From assembly GCF_015291885.1 (NCBI RefSeq), contig NZ_CP036186.1:806001-870000 (forward strand): a DNA stretch of 64,000 bases, in the 5' to 3' direction. Position numbers and translations under genes: made by a program. Positions 17,450 to 27,853 of the stretch are shown here, piece after piece (positions within the stretch are counted from its first letter, which is position 1; each line of letters starts with the position of its first letter). The notes under the pieces are model-generated. The model had not been told where the DNA came from and ran no database searches. It saw nothing but the letters and a program-made list of their open reading frames with translations. Source of the DNA: Stutzerimonas stutzeri. GTDB taxonomy: Bacteria > Pseudomonadota > Gammaproteobacteria > Pseudomonadales > Pseudomonadaceae.

Positions 17450-18523
17450 TCAGTCGGGCTGGCGCTGGGCATGCTTCGCCAGCGCCCATTCGACATGCTC
17501 GCGCACCAGCTCCGACGGATCGTCGCGGCGCGCTTGGAGCGCTTCCAGCACCGGGATGCTCGACGGTGCGTTACCCAGGCCGACCGCGAGATTACGTAGC
17601 CAGCGCTGGTAACCGGCGCGGCGCAGCGGCGAGCCTTCGGTGCGGCTGAGAAATTCTTCTTCTGTCCAGCGGAACAGCGTCGCCAGCTCGGCATTGTCCA
17701 GGCTGTGGCGCGGCTGGAAGTCGCTTTGCTCGGTGGGGCGGGCGAAACGGTTCCACGGGCAGACGATCTGGCAATCGTCGCAGCCGAATACGCGGTTGCC
17801 GATCTTGTCGCGCAGTTCGATGGGGATCGCACCTTTCAGCTCGATGGTGAGATAGGAAATGCAGCGCCGCGCATCCAGCAGCCGTTCGCCGACGAAAGCC
17901 TCGGTGGGGCAGACGTCCAGGCAGGCGTGGCAGCTACCGCAGTGATCGCGGGTCGTTGGCTTGTCGACCGGCAGCGCGATATCGACGAACAATTCGCCGA
18001 GAAAGAACCAGCTGCCGGCCTTGCGGTTGAGCAGCAGGGTGTTCTTGCCGATCCAGCCGAGCCCGGCCTGCTGCCCGGCGGCCTTCTCCAGCACCGGCGC
18101 GCTGTCGACGAAGGCGCGAAAGCCGAACGGGCCGACCATCTGCTGAATGCGCTCGGCCAGTTGCTGGATGCGTTTGCGGATCAGCTTGTGGTAATCGCGG
18201 CCCAGCGCATAGCGCGACACGTAGGCCTTCTCCGGGCTTGCGAGCTGCTGCGTCATGCGCGTGTCGCCGGGCAGGTAGTCCATGCGCAGCGAGATCACTC
18301 TGAGCGTGCCGGGGACCAGCTCGTCCGGTCGGGAGCGCTTGCTGCCATGGGCGGCCATGTAATCCATCTCGCCCTGATAACCGGCTTGCAGCCAGGCCTC
18401 CAGATGCGCTTCGTGCTCGCCGAGGTCAACATCGGTAATGCCGACCTGCTGAAAGCCGAGCTCACGGCCCCACTCCTTGATGGACTGGGCGAGGGCGGCT
18501 GGATCGAGGGCTGGGTCGGACAT
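17450..18523 (-). CDS. queG: Epoxyqueuosine reductase
   Basis: Cobalamin- and iron-sulfur-dependent enzyme for the last step of queuosine synthesis in tRNA. 357 residues from ATG 18523. Two 4Fe-4S clusters are marked by CGSCHACLDVCPTEAF (about 194-209) and CDDCQIVCPW (about 246-255). The N-terminal part has GFQQVGITDVDL and MDYMAAHGSKRSRPDEL, with VDSAPVLEKAAGQQAGLGW before the clusters. The frame opens at 18637, but MSDPALDPAAL is the likely start. It ends 21 bases from the convergent ftsH-like gene and is divergent from nnr. Confidence 0.95.
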   Translation of the reverse strand: MSDPALDPAALAQSIKEWGRELGFQQVGITDVDLGEHEAHLEAWLQAGYQGEMDYMAAHGSKRSRPDELVPGTLRVISLRMDYLPGDTRMTQQLASPEKAYVSRYALGRDYHKLIRKRIQQLAERIQQMVGPFGFRAFVDSAPVLEKAAGQQAGLGWIGKNTLLLNRKAGSWFFLGELFVDIALPVDKPTTRDHCGSCHACLDVCPTEAFVGERLLDARRCISYLTIELKGAIPIELRDKIGNRVFGCDDCQIVCPWNRFARPTEQSDFQPRHSLDNAELATLFRWTEEEFLSRTEGSPLRRAGYQRWLRNLAVGLGNAPSSIPVLEALQARRDDPSELVREHVEWALAKHAQRQPD

Positions 18524-18597
18524 CGGAGAGTAGGGCGGCTTGGCGGGCGGGTGCGTATAATTCTGCCAGACATTCTGCCGTGATGATCCCTGCTCCG

Positions 18598-20088
18598 ATG
18601 ACCGATTCCCTGCCCGCCGCTCTGTATACCGCCGCACAGGTGCGCGAACTCGATGCGCACCTGATTGCCGGCGGCACTCCCGGTTTCGAGCTTATGCAGC
18701 GTGCCGCCCATACTGCCTGGCGCGCGTTGCGCCGACGCTGGCCTGATGCGGGTGCCGTCACCGTGCTGGCCGGACGTGGCAATAACGCTGGCGATGGTTA
18801 CCTGTTGGCAGCGCTGGCGCAGCGCGCCGGCTGGCTGGTTCGGGTGCTGGCGGTGGGCGATCCGCAAACGCTGCAAGGCGATGCCGCGCAGGCCCTGGCC
18901 GAGGCACGGGCAAGCGGCGTGGCCGTCGAGCGCTGGCACTCCGAGGCGCCGCTGCAGGGCGTGCTGGTGGATGCGCTGCTGGGCACCGGCATTGCCGGTG
19001 ACGTGCGCGAGCCCTATGTCGCCGCGATCGAGGCGATCAATGCCAGCGAATTGCCGGTGCTGGCCATCGATCTGCCGTCCGGTCTGTGTGCGAACTGCGG
19101 GCGGGTGCTGGGCCATGCGGTGCGTGCCGACATCAGTGTTACCTTTATCGGCCTCAAGCTCGGCCTGTTTACCGCCGACGGTCCTGATCGCGTCGGCACC
19201 CTGGTGTTCGACGATCTGCAGGCCGATCCGGCGATCGTCGCGCAGGTGGCGAGCGAGGCCGTGCGCCTGGACCACGGCTCGCTCATACGTGTCGCGCCGC
19301 GCTCGCCAGTAGCGCACAAGGGCAGCTTCGGACAGGTGCTGGTGATTGGCGGCGATCTGGGAACTGGCGGCGCCGCACTGCTTAGCGCCGAGGCGGCATT
19401 GCGCTGCGGTGCGGGCATGGTGACGCTGGCAACACGCCCAGAGCATGTCACCGCTTCGCTGGTGCGCCGCCCGGAAATCATGTGCAGTGGCGTCGAATCG
19501 ACTTATGCGCTGACGGCGCTGGTCGAGCGCGCCGATGTATTGGTGGTCGGCCCTGGAATGGGTCAGGCGCCCTGGGGGCGTAGCCTGCTGTCGTTGGCGG
19601 CCCAACATGAGTCGCCCCAAGTGTGGGATGCCGATGCGCTTAACCTGCTGGCGGCTGGCAGCATCGAATTGCCGGCAGCGAGCGTAATCACGCCGCACCC
19701 GGGCGAGGCTGCGCGTCTGTTGCAATGCTCGGTGGCCGAGATACAGGCTGATCGCCCCGCTGCGGCGCGTGCGCTGGCCCGTCGCTACGCTTGTGTGGCG
19801 CTGCTCAAGGGCGCGGGTACGTTGATCGCCGATTCAAATGGCCGACTGGCGCTCTGTGATCGCGGCCATCCAGCGATGGCGAGTGCCGGCCTCGGTGACG
19901 TGCTGGCAGGGGTGATCGGTGCCGTGCTGGCGCAGGGGCTTGCGCCATTCGATGCAGCCTGTCTGGGCGCCTGGCTGCATGCCGCCGCCGGCGAACGTAT
20001 CGGCCAGCAAGGCCGGGGGCTAGCCGCCGGCGATCTGATTCCCGTGATCCGTCAGTTGCTCGAGGAGCAGTCGCCATGCCTGAAGTGA
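18598..20088 (+). CDS. nnr: Bifunctional NAD(P)HX epimerase / dehydratase
   Basis: Repairs hydrated NAD(P)H: the N-terminal YjeF domain epimerises NAD(P)HX and the C-terminal domain dehydrates the S form using ADP. About 496 residues. N-part: GFELMQRAAHTAWRAL, GRGNNAGDGYLLA, LPVLAIDLPSGL. C-part: KGSFGQVLVIGGDLGTGGAA, GPGMGQAPWG, TPHPGEAARLL, HPAMASAGLGDVLAGVIGA. The start is uncertain: GTG 18580 and ATG 18583 are in frame and none has a clear ribosome site. TATAAT at 18556-18561 may be the -10 of this operon. It overlaps tsaE by 13 bases. Confidence 0.93.
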   Translation: MTDSLPAALYTAAQVRELDAHLIAGGTPGFELMQRAAHTAWRALRRRWPDAGAVTVLAGRGNNAGDGYLLAALAQRAGWLVRVLAVGDPQTLQGDAAQALAEARASGVAVERWHSEAPLQGVLVDALLGTGIAGDVREPYVAAIEAINASELPVLAIDLPSGLCANCGRVLGHAVRADISVTFIGLKLGLFTADGPDRVGTLVFDDLQADPAIVAQVASEAVRLDHGSLIRVAPRSPVAHKGSFGQVLVIGGDLGTGGAALLSAEAALRCGAGMVTLATRPEHVTASLVRRPEIMCSGVESTYALTALVERADVLVVGPGMGQAPWGRSLLSLAAQHESPQVWDADALNLLAAGSIELPAASVITPHPGEAARLLQCSVAEIQADRPAAARALARRYACVALLKGAGTLIADSNGRLALCDRGHPAMASAGLGDVLAGVIGAVLAQGLAPFDAACLGAWLHAAAGERIGQQGRGLAAGDLIPVIRQLLEEQSPCLK

Positions 20089-20546
20089 ACCTGTACGCCG
20101 CAGACGAGGCTGCCATGCTGGAGGTAGGCGCACGCATCGCCCTGGCCACCGGCGGGCGCGGCATCATCTATTTGCATGGTGATCTCGGTGCGGGCAAGAC
20201 CACGCTGTCGCGGGGGCTGATTCGCGGCTTCGGGCATGAAGGGAAGGTCAAGAGCCCAACCTTCACCCTGGTCGAGCCTTACGAGCTGGGTGAGGTGCAG
20301 GTTTTCCATTTCGACCTCTATCGCCTGGTCGATCCCGAGGAGCTGGAGTTTCTTGGCATTCGCGACTATTTCGAAGGCAGCGCTTTGTGTCTCATCGAGT
20401 GGCCGGAGCGCGGTGCCGGCGTTTTGCCAAAGGCCGACATGGACATTACCATTACGCCGCATGAGGCCGGCCGTACGCTGCGCCTGTCGCCCCACACTGT
20501 GCGGGGCGAAGCCTGGTGTGCCGCCCTGACCGACGGAGAACTATGA
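20076..20546 (+). CDS. tsaE: tRNA t6A synthesis ATPase TsaE
   Basis: ATPase partner of TsaB/TsaD in making N6-threonylcarbamoyladenosine at tRNA position 37. 156 residues. Walker A GDLGAGKTT at 35-43, KVKSPTFTLVEPY and HFDLYRLVDPEELEFLG are family features; IEWPERG is the late conserved motif. Overlaps nnr by 13 bases and shares ATGA with amiB, so it is translationally coupled. Confidence 0.96.
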   Translation: MPEVNLYAADEAAMLEVGARIALATGGRGIIYLHGDLGAGKTTLSRGLIRGFGHEGKVKSPTFTLVEPYELGEVQVFHFDLYRLVDPEELEFLGIRDYFEGSALCLIEWPERGAGVLPKADMDITITPHEAGRTLRLSPHTVRGEAWCAALTDGEL

Positions 20547-21979
20547 ATAACATGGGTTTGGGTATGCGCATTCGCACCCTGATTGGCGGCTTGGCGCTGT
20601 TGCTCGTGGCAGCGGACCTTTTCGCGGCCAGCGATGTGCAGAGTGTGCGTCTATGGCGCGCGCCGGATAACACCCGCCTGGTGTTCGATCTGTCCGGCCC
20701 GGTCGAGCACAAGATCTTCACGCTCACCGCGCCCGATCGGCTGGTCATCGATGTGACCGGTGCCAACCTCAAGGCTCAACTGGACCAGCTTGCGCTGAAG
20801 AACACCCCGGTCGCTGCCCTGCGCGCTGGCCAGCATGATGCCAATACGCTGCGCGTGGTCGTCGATCTGCACGCGCCCGTTTCGCCGAAGAGCTTCAGCC
20901 TTGCGCCCAATCAGCAGTACGGCCATCGCCTGGTTGTCGATCTGTTCGATCAGGCCACCGCTGCTCGTACAGCAACCCTGCCGCCGGCCACCGCTACACC
21001 GTCCACGCCGGTCGCGCCGGTCTCACCCACCCTGCCGGCAGTAAAGCTGCCCGCAACGCCTGGCGGAAAACGTGACATCGTGATCGCGATCGACGCCGGA
21101 CATGGTGGCGAGGACCCCGGTGCTATCGGGCCAGGCAAGGTTTACGAGAAACATGTGGTACTGCAGATTTCCAAAGAGCTGCAGCGTCAGATCAACGCCG
21201 AGAAAGGCTTCCGTGCTGAGCTTGTGCGTACGGGCGATTACTTCATTCCGTTACGCAAGCGTACCGAGATTGCCCGTAAGAAAGGCGCTGATCTGTTTGT
21301 TTCGATCCATGCGGATGCGGCGCCGCGTACTGCAGCGTATGGCGCTTCAGTGTTTGCCCTGTCCGACCGCGGCGCTACCTCGGAAACTGCGCGCTGGCTG
21401 GCCGACAGCGAAAACCGCTCGGACCTGATCGGTGGCGCGGGCAATCTCAGCCTGGGCGACAAGGACCAGATGCTCGCTGGAGTGCTGTTGGACTTGTCGA
21501 TGACCGCCTCATTGTCCTCCAGCCTCAACGTCGGGCAGAAGGTGCTCAGCAACATGGGGCGCATCACTCGACTTCATAAAAGCCGTGTGGAGCAAGCCGG
21601 GTTCATGGTGCTGAAGTCGCCTGACATCCCGTCGATCCTGGTGGAGACGGGCTTCATCTCGAACCCATCCGAGGCCAAGAAGCTGCAGACCGCCAGCCAT
21701 CAGCAAGCTCTGGCGCGCTCCGTACATAGCGGAGTGCGACAGTTCTTCCATGAAAACCCGCCGCCAGGCACTTACATCGCCTGGCTGCGTGACTCGGGCA
21801 AGATTGCCAACGGCCCACGTGAGCATGTCGTACGCTCCGGAGAGAGTCTGGCGCTGCTTGCCCAGCGCTATCAGGTCAGTCTCGCGGCGCTGCGCAGTGC
21901 CAACAAACTGAGCAACGACGTGATAAAAGTCGGTCAAACCTTGAACATTCCAGCGACTACGCTGGCCTCCCAGCCATGA
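20543..21979 (+). CDS. amiB: N-acetylmuramoyl-L-alanine amidase with AMIN and LysM domains
   Basis: Periplasmic zinc amidase that cleaves peptide stems from murein during daughter-cell separation. 478 residues. A signal peptide (about 1-30) is followed by an AMIN targeting domain (about 32-130), a Pro/Ala/Thr linker, the Amidase_3 domain starting [18 protein letters not shown], and a C-terminal LysM repeat ([14 protein letters not shown] to VGQTLNIP). ATG 20543 has GGAG upstream and overlaps the tsaE stop. The mutL start overlaps its own stop by ATGA. Confidence 0.95.
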   Translation: MNNMGLGMRIRTLIGGLALLLVAADLFAASDVQSVRLWRAPDNTRLVFDLSGPVEHKIFTLTAPDRLVIDVTGANLKAQLDQLALKNTPVAALRAGQHDANTLRVVVDLHAPVSPKSFSLAPNQQYGHRLVVDLFDQATAARTATLPPATATPSTPVAPVSPTLPAVKLPATPGGKRDIVIAIDAGHGGEDPGAIGPGKVYEKHVVLQISKELQRQINAEKGFRAELVRTGDYFIPLRKRTEIARKKGADLFVSIHADAAPRTAAYGASVFALSDRGATSETARWLADSENRSDLIGGAGNLSLGDKDQMLAGVLLDLSMTASLSSSLNVGQKVLSNMGRITRLHKSRVEQAGFMVLKSPDIPSILVETGFISNPSEAKKLQTASHQQALARSVHSGVRQFFHENPPPGTYIAWLRDSGKIANGPREHVVRSGESLALLAQRYQVSLAALRSANKLSNDVIKVGQTLNIPATTLASQP

Positions 21980-23853
21980 CCGGCGCACCACGCATCCAGC
22001 TGCTCAGCCCGCGGCTGGCAAACCAGATTGCCGCAGGGGAGGTGGTCGAGCGCCCAGCGTCAGTGATCAAGGAGCTGTTGGAAAACAGCCTCGATTCGGG
22101 GGCGACGCGAATCGACGTGGATATCGAGCAGGGCGGGGTCAAGCTGCTGCGCGTGCGCGACGATGGCTGCGGCATTCCGCCGGACGATCTGCCGCTGGCC
22201 CTGGCTCGTCACGCCACCAGCAAGATTCGCGACCTGGAGGATCTCGAGCGGGTCATGAGCCTCGGCTTTCGTGGCGAGGCGCTGGCCTCAATCAGTTCCG
22301 TCTCGCGTCTGACCATGACCTCGCGCACCGCCGACGCCAGCGAAGCCTGGCAGGTGGAAACCGAAGGCCGTGAAATGGAAGCGCGCGTGCAGCCTGCAGC
22401 GCATCCGGTCGGCACCTCCGTGGAGGTTCGCGACCTGTTCTTCAATACACCGGCGCGGCGCAAGTTTCTGCGCACCGAGAAGACCGAATTCGATCACTTG
22501 CAGGAAGTGATCAAGCGCCTGGCGCTGGCGCGTTTCGACGTCGCTTTCCATCTGCGGCATAACGGCAAGGCGGTGCTGGCGCTGCATCAGGCCGGCGACG
22601 ACGCGTCGCGCGCACGACGGGTGGCTGCGGTTTGCGGCTCGGCGTTTCTTGAGCAGGCACTGCCCATTGAGATCGAGCGCAATGGGTTGCGGTTGTGGGG
22701 CTGGGTCGGACTGCCAACCTTCTCGCGTAGCCAGGCAGATCTGCAATATTTCTACGTCAACGGCCGCATGGTGCGCGACAAGCTGGTAGCCCATGCCGTG
22801 CGCCAGGCTTATCGCGATGTGCTGTTCAATGGCCGGCACCCGACCTTCGTGTTGTTCCTCGATGTTGATCCGGCGGTGGTGGACGTCAATGTGCACCCCA
22901 CCAAGCACGAAGTGCGTTTCCGCGACAGCCGCATGGTGCATGACTTCCTCTACGGCACGCTGCATCGCGCCTTAGGGGATGTTCGACCGGAAGATCAGCT
23001 GGCTGCGCCGGCCAATGTCACGCCAATGACCCGGGTATCAGGACAGGCTGCTGGTGAGTTCGCTGGGCAAAACGAAATGAGCCTGGCTGCGAGCGTTCTG
23101 GAGCGCCCGCAGGGCGAGGCGGCGGCTTGGCGCGGCGCTGGGGCCGGCTATCAGGCGCCAAGGCCTGCGTCTGCTGGCTACACCGCCGAGGCCCAGGGCG
23201 CGTATCGCGAGTTCTTCACGCCGCTACCTGAAAACGGTCCTGCTGCATTGCCGGCAAGCCAGGATGACGTGCCGCCATTGGGGTATGCCCTGGCTCAGCT
23301 CAAGGGGGTCTATATCCTCGCCGAGAACGCCCAGGGCATGGTTCTGGTGGATATGCACGCCGCCCACGAGCGCATCACCTACGAGAGACTGAAGACCGCA
23401 ATGGCCAGTGAAGGTCTGCGCGGTCAGCCACTGCTGGTACCCGAATCCATCGCGGTCAGTCAGCGTGAGGCCGACTGTGCCGAAGAGCACGGCCAGTGGT
23501 TCCAAAAATTAGGTTTTGAACTGCAGCGGTTGGGGCCAGAGACGTTAGCGATCCGGCAGACGCCTTCGCTGCTAAAGCAGGCGCAAGCCACCCAGCTGGT
23601 GCGTGACGTGCTCGCGGATCTGCTGGAGTACGGCACCAGTGACCGCATTCAGGCGCATCTCAACGAGCTGCTGGCGACCATGGCCTGCCACGGCGCCGTG
23701 CGTGCCAATCGGCGACTGACGCTGCCGGAGATGAATGCCTTGCTGCGCGACATGGAGCACACCGAGCGCAGCGGGCAATGTAACCATGGCCGCCCGACCT
23801 GGACGCAGCTGGGCATGGACGAGCTAGACAAGCTGTTCCTGCGCGGTCGCTGA
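21976..23853 (+). CDS. mutL: DNA mismatch repair protein MutL
   Basis: Links mismatch recognition by MutS to strand removal. 625 residues. The N-terminal GHKL ATPase has [35 protein letters not shown] and [11 protein letters not shown] variable linker (about 345-420) follows, then the dimerisation domain with [12 protein letters not shown], matching the DQHA-X2-E-X4-E endonuclease motif except Q to M. That fits an intrinsically nicking MutL, as Pseudomonas has no MutH. Start ATGA overlaps amiB. Confidence 0.97.
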   Translation: MTGAPRIQLLSPRLANQIAAGEVVERPASVIKELLENSLDSGATRIDVDIEQGGVKLLRVRDDGCGIPPDDLPLALARHATSKIRDLEDLERVMSLGFRGEALASISSVSRLTMTSRTADASEAWQVETEGREMEARVQPAAHPVGTSVEVRDLFFNTPARRKFLRTEKTEFDHLQEVIKRLALARFDVAFHLRHNGKAVLALHQAGDDASRARRVAAVCGSAFLEQALPIEIERNGLRLWGWVGLPTFSRSQADLQYFYVNGRMVRDKLVAHAVRQAYRDVLFNGRHPTFVLFLDVDPAVVDVNVHPTKHEVRFRDSRMVHDFLYGTLHRALGDVRPEDQLAAPANVTPMTRVSGQAAGEFAGQNEMSLAASVLERPQGEAAAWRGAGAGYQAPRPASAGYTAEAQGAYREFFTPLPENGPAALPASQDDVPPLGYALAQLKGVYILAENAQGMVLVDMHAAHERITYERLKTAMASEGLRGQPLLVPESIAVSQREADCAEEHGQWFQKLGFELQRLGPETLAIRQTPSLLKQAQATQLVRDVLADLLEYGTSDRIQAHLNELLATMACHGAVRANRRLTLPEMNALLRDMEHTERSGQCNHGRPTWTQLGMDELDKLFLRGR

Positions 23854-23935
23854 ACGCTTTCGCTGGCTGCATGCCATGCTTGCAGCCGGGGGGCTACCGC
23901 CGGAAACTATGCGGCCAAGCCAGTCGAGCTCGCTG

Positions 23936-24907
23936 ATGTCTGCCCTTCCTTCTGCCATCTTTCTCATGGGTCCAACTGCCTCGGGCAAGACCGATCTTGC
24001 ACTGGAGTTGGCGCGTGTGCTGCCCTGCGAGCTAATCAGCGTTGATTCAGCGCTGGTCTATCGCGGCATGGATATCGGTACCGCGAAGCCGTCGGCTGAG
24101 GTGTTGGCCGAGTTTCCGCACCGTCTGGTGGATATCCTCGATCCGGCTGAGAGCTATTCCGCTGCGCAGTTCAGCGCTGATGCCCTTGAAGCCATGGCCG
24201 AGATCAGCGCCGGTGGCCGTATCCCGTTACTGGTTGGCGGAACCATGTTGTATTTCAAGGCGTTGCAGGAAGGTCTCGCTGACATGCCGGCGGCTGACCC
24301 GTCGGTGCGCGCCGAGCTTGAGGCGCTGGCCGCAGCGGAAGGTTTGCAGGTGCTGCACGATCAGCTGGCGCAGGTCGATCCCGAATCCGCCGCGCGCATT
24401 CATCGCAACGATCCGCAACGCTTGGTGCGGGCGTTAGAGGTGTATCGCGTCAGCGGATTGACCATGAGCGAGCACCGCGCCCGACAAAGGTCGCAAAAAG
24501 CCGTCGCAGACGCTCCAGGCTCAGGAGTCTTGCCTTATACTGTCGCGCAACTGTGCATCGCCCCTGCGCAACGCCATATCCTGCACGAGCGTATCGAGAG
24601 CCGTTTCCGGCACATGGTTGAACAGGGATTCGTCGAAGAGGTCGAAGCCCTGATGCGCCGCGGTGATCTGCATCCCGGAATGCCGTCGATGCGTGCGGTC
24701 GGTTATCGTCAGGTCTGGGAATATCTGGACGGATCATCGACCCGAGAGGAAATGGTGGAGCGCGGCATAATCGCAACTCGGCAGCTGGCCAAACGGCAGT
24801 TCACCTGGTTGCGCAGTTGGGGGGAGGTACACTGGCTGGACAGTTTGTCCCGCGACAATCTGCCGCGCGCATTGAAATACCTGCAATCGCTCTCCATATT
24901 GAGCTGA
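23936..24907 (+). CDS. miaA: tRNA dimethylallyltransferase
   Basis: Transfers a dimethylallyl group to A37 of tRNAs reading UNN codons. 323 residues from ATG 23936, which gives the family start [13 protein letters not shown] (P-loop 12-20). Later motifs: [65 protein letters not shown] and [13 protein letters not shown]. The frame opens at 23876, but that adds residues unlike the family. It sits between mutL and hfq as in other Pseudomonas. Confidence 0.96.
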   Translation: MSALPSAIFLMGPTASGKTDLALELARVLPCELISVDSALVYRGMDIGTAKPSAEVLAEFPHRLVDILDPAESYSAAQFSADALEAMAEISAGGRIPLLVGGTMLYFKALQEGLADMPAADPSVRAELEALAAAEGLQVLHDQLAQVDPESAARIHRNDPQRLVRALEVYRVSGLTMSEHRARQRSQKAVADAPGSGVLPYTVAQLCIAPAQRHILHERIESRFRHMVEQGFVEEVEALMRRGDLHPGMPSMRAVGYRQVWEYLDGSSTREEMVERGIIATRQLAKRQFTWLRSWGEVHWLDSLSRDNLPRALKYLQSLSILS

Positions 24908-24987
24908 CACTGCGAATTGACCGTCTATTCTCAACACGTGGATCGTCGGTTGTACTTTTAGAACACTAATGAAAACAGATCCTCTAA

Positions 24988-25254
<267 letters not shown>

Positions 25255-25265
25255 GGTAGGTTTCT

Positions 25266-26567
25266 TTGTTCTTCGAACGTCCCGGTGGTGGGGAGCGGGC
25301 TATCCTGGTGCACCTGGATGGCCAGGATCCCGCGGCGCGCGAGGACCCTCAGGAATTCCAGGAGCTGGCGCGCTCGGCTGGTGCCGAGGCGGTTGGCTTC
25401 GTCAACGTGCCCCGGCATCAGCCATCCGCCAAGTTCCTGATCGGTAGCGGCAAGGTCGATGAGCTGCATGATCTCGTCAAGGATGGCGAGGCCGAACTGG
25501 TGATCTTCAATCACACGCTGACGCCCAGTCAGGAGCGCAATCTCGAGCGTGCTCTTGAGTGTCGCGTGCTGGATCGTACTGGCCTGATTCTGGATATCTT
25601 CGCCCAGCGCGCCCGTACCCATGAGGGCAAGCTGCAGGTCGAGCTGGCGCAGCTTGAGCATATGAGCACGCGCCTGGTCCGAGGTTGGACTCACTTGGAG
25701 CGGCAGAAAGGCGGTATTGGTCTGCGCGGCCCTGGTGAAACCCAGCTGGAAACCGACCGCCGTCTGTTGCGTGTGCGCATCCGGCAGATCAAGCAGCGCC
25801 TGGAGAAGGTTCGCGGGCAGCGCGAGCAGGCTAGACGTGGCCGTCGTCGGGCCGATATCCCTTCCGTTTCTCTGGTCGGTTATACCAACGCCGGCAAGTC
25901 CACGCTGTTCAATGCGCTGACCGAGTCCGATGTGTATGCAGCCAATCAGCTGTTTGCGACGCTCGATCCTACACTGCGTCGGCTTGAGCTGGATGATATC
26001 GGCCCAGTGATTCTGGCTGATACGGTGGGCTTCATCCGCCATCTACCGCACAAGCTGGTGGAGTCGTTCCGGGCGACGCTCGAGGAGTCGAGCAACGCCG
26101 ATCTTCTGCTGCATGTCATCGACGCGCACGAGCCTGAACGGGATCAACAGATCGAGCAGGTGCTTGCAGTGCTGGGCGAGATCGGCGCGCACGAGCTGCC
26201 GATGCTGGAGATTTACAACAAGGTCGACCTCATGGAAGGCATCGAGCCGCAAATCCAGCGTGACGCTGATGGTCGCCCGCAGCGTGTATGGGTATCTGCC
26301 CGTGATGGGCTGGGCCTTGACCTGGTCCGCCAGGCGATCTCCGAGCTGCTGGGTAATGATCTATTTGTCGGTACCCTGTGCTTGCCGCAGCGGCTCGGCC
26401 GACTGCGTGCGCAGTTCTTCGAGCTCAGTGCGGTCCAGCGCGAGACACATGATGAAGAAGGTGGCAGTCTGCTGGAAGTGCGTCTGCCGCGAATCGAATT
26501 GAATCGTTTGATCAGTCGCGAAGGGTTGCGCGTGGATGAGTTCATCGCGCAACACACTTTGCAATAA
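25266..26567 (+). CDS. hflX: GTPase HflX
   Basis: Ribosome-binding GTPase that helps split stalled 70S ribosomes under stress. 433 residues. HflX N-domain: FLIGSGKVDEL, TPSQERNLERALECRVLDRTGLIL, and GGIGLRGPGETQLETDRR. GTPase P-loop GYTNAGKST at about 205, with DTVGFIRHLPH as G3. The start is a TTG at 25266, supported by GAGG upstream and by the family N-terminus LFFERPGGGERA. Two hairpins separate it from hflK. Confidence 0.94.
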   Translation: MFFERPGGGERAILVHLDGQDPAAREDPQEFQELARSAGAEAVGFVNVPRHQPSAKFLIGSGKVDELHDLVKDGEAELVIFNHTLTPSQERNLERALECRVLDRTGLILDIFAQRARTHEGKLQVELAQLEHMSTRLVRGWTHLERQKGGIGLRGPGETQLETDRRLLRVRIRQIKQRLEKVRGQREQARRGRRRADIPSVSLVGYTNAGKSTLFNALTESDVYAANQLFATLDPTLRRLELDDIGPVILADTVGFIRHLPHKLVESFRATLEESSNADLLLHVIDAHEPERDQQIEQVLAVLGEIGAHELPMLEIYNKVDLMEGIEPQIQRDADGRPQRVWVSARDGLGLDLVRQAISELLGNDLFVGTLCLPQRLGRLRAQFFELSAVQRETHDEEGGSLLEVRLPRIELNRLISREGLRVDEFIAQHTLQ

Positions 26568-26637
26568 AGCCTCGGCCGGCAATTTCGCCGGTCGTTCGGG
26601 GCTTTCTGTAGCATTGGCGGGCGCGCCGTGGGCGCGC
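26566..26637 (+). terminator. Two hairpins between hflX and hflK
   Basis: First: outer stem AAAGCC / GGCTTT (26566-26605) with inner CCGGC / GCCGG. Second: GGCGCGCC-GTG-GGCGCGCC near 26619-26637, followed by TTT. Neither has a long T-run, so partial termination or an RNA-processing element is more likely than a full stop. This would lower hflKC relative to hflX. Confidence 0.45.
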
Positions 26638-26665
26638 CTTTAGCTTTATTAGAATGGAGAGCGCT

Positions 26666-27853
26666 ATGGCTTGGAATGAGCCGGGTGGCAACTCGAACAA
26701 CCAGGATCCCTGGGGAAGTGGTGGTGGTGGTGGCGGTGGTCGTCGCGGTGGCGGTGGCGACCAGAAAGGCCCACCGGATCTCGATGAAGCTTTCCGCAAA
26801 CTGCAGGACAGTCTGAACGGCATGTTCGGTGGCAAGAAGCGTGGCAGTGGCGGCAGCTTCGGCGGCAGTGGCAAGCGTGGCGGTTTCGGCTTGGTCTGGG
26901 TCGCCTTGGTCGTGTTGCTGGCCGTATGGCTGTTCAATGCCATTTATATCGTTGACGAGCAGGAGCAGGCAGTGGTTCTGCGCTTCGGCAAGTATCACGA
27001 GACTGTCGGTCCGGGCCTGAATATCTATTTCCCGCCGATCGATCGCAAGTTCCAGGAAAACGTCACTCGCGAGCGCTCCTACAGCAAGCAGGGTCAGATG
27101 CTCACCGAAGATGAGAACATCATCGAGGTGCCGCTAACTGTTCAATACAAGGTCAGCAATCTGCAGTCCTTCGTGCTCAATGTCGATCAGCCTGAGGTGA
27201 GCTTGCAACATGCCACCGACAGTGCTGTTCGCCACGTGGTGGGTTCGACCGCCATGGATCAGGTGCTCACCGAAGGTCGTGAAGTCATGGCCAGTGAGGT
27301 CAAGGAGCGTTTGCAGCGGTTCCTTGACAACTACAGCACCGGTATCGTCGTGACGCAGGTCAACCTGCAGAGCGCGGCGGCGCCTCGTGAAGTGCAGGAA
27401 GCGTTCGATGACGTGATCCGCGCGCGTGAAGACGAGCAGCGTGAGAAGAATCAGGCCGAATCCTACGCCAACGGTGTCATTCCCGAGGCTCGTGGTCAGG
27501 CCCAGCGGATGCTGGAAGAGGCCAGCGGTTATCGCGATGCAGTTATTTCTCGTGCCCAAGGTGAGGCGGACCGCTTCAGCAAGCTCGTCTCCGAGTACCG
27601 CAAGGCGCCGGATGTGACGCGTGAGCGTCTGTATCTGGAAACCATGCAGGAAGTCATGAGCAATACCAGCAAGGTCATGGTTAGTGGCGATGGTGGACAG
27701 AACCTGCTCTATCTGCCGCTGGACAAGATGATCAACAGTCGTGGTGCAAGCACGCCGGCTCCTGCGGGGGTGGCGTCTGGTGCGGCGACCCAGGGCACTC
27801 GCTTGCCGCCGGAGCTGGATCCGCGTGAAGTTCGTACGAGGGAGAGTCGCTGA
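26666..27853 (+). CDS. hflK: Membrane protease modulator HflK
   Basis: SPFH/prohibitin-type inner-membrane protein that with HflC encloses FtsH and controls its proteolysis. 395 residues. A glycine-rich cytoplasmic N-terminus (about 17-75) precedes a single TM helix (about 73-93), followed by the periplasmic band-7 domain starting YIVDEQEQAVVLRFGKY and a long helical region ending near 340. ATG 26666 has GGAG upstream. The stop overlaps the hflC start (TGATG). Confidence 0.96.
   Translation: MAWNEPGGNSNNQDPWGSGGGGGGGRRGGGGDQKGPPDLDEAFRKLQDSLNGMFGGKKRGSGGSFGGSGKRGGFGLVWVALVVLLAVWLFNAIYIVDEQEQAVVLRFGKYHETVGPGLNIYFPPIDRKFQENVTRERSYSKQGQMLTEDENIIEVPLTVQYKVSNLQSFVLNVDQPEVSLQHATDSAVRHVVGSTAMDQVLTEGREVMASEVKERLQRFLDNYSTGIVVTQVNLQSAAAPREVQEAFDDVIRAREDEQREKNQAESYANGVIPEARGQAQRMLEEASGYRDAVISRAQGEADRFSKLVSEYRKAPDVTRERLYLETMQEVMSNTSKVMVSGDGGQNLLYLPLDKMINSRGASTPAPAGVASGAATQGTRLPPELDPREVRTRESR

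Noticed and set aside
18556..18561. TATAAT upstream of nnr as a separate promoter entry
   Set aside because: A perfect -10 but no acceptable -35 at 16-18 bases; kept only as a remark in the nnr entry.
18612..18629. LexA-like CTGT...ACAG inside nnr
   Set aside because: The spacing is 10 instead of 8 bases and it lies in coding sequence.
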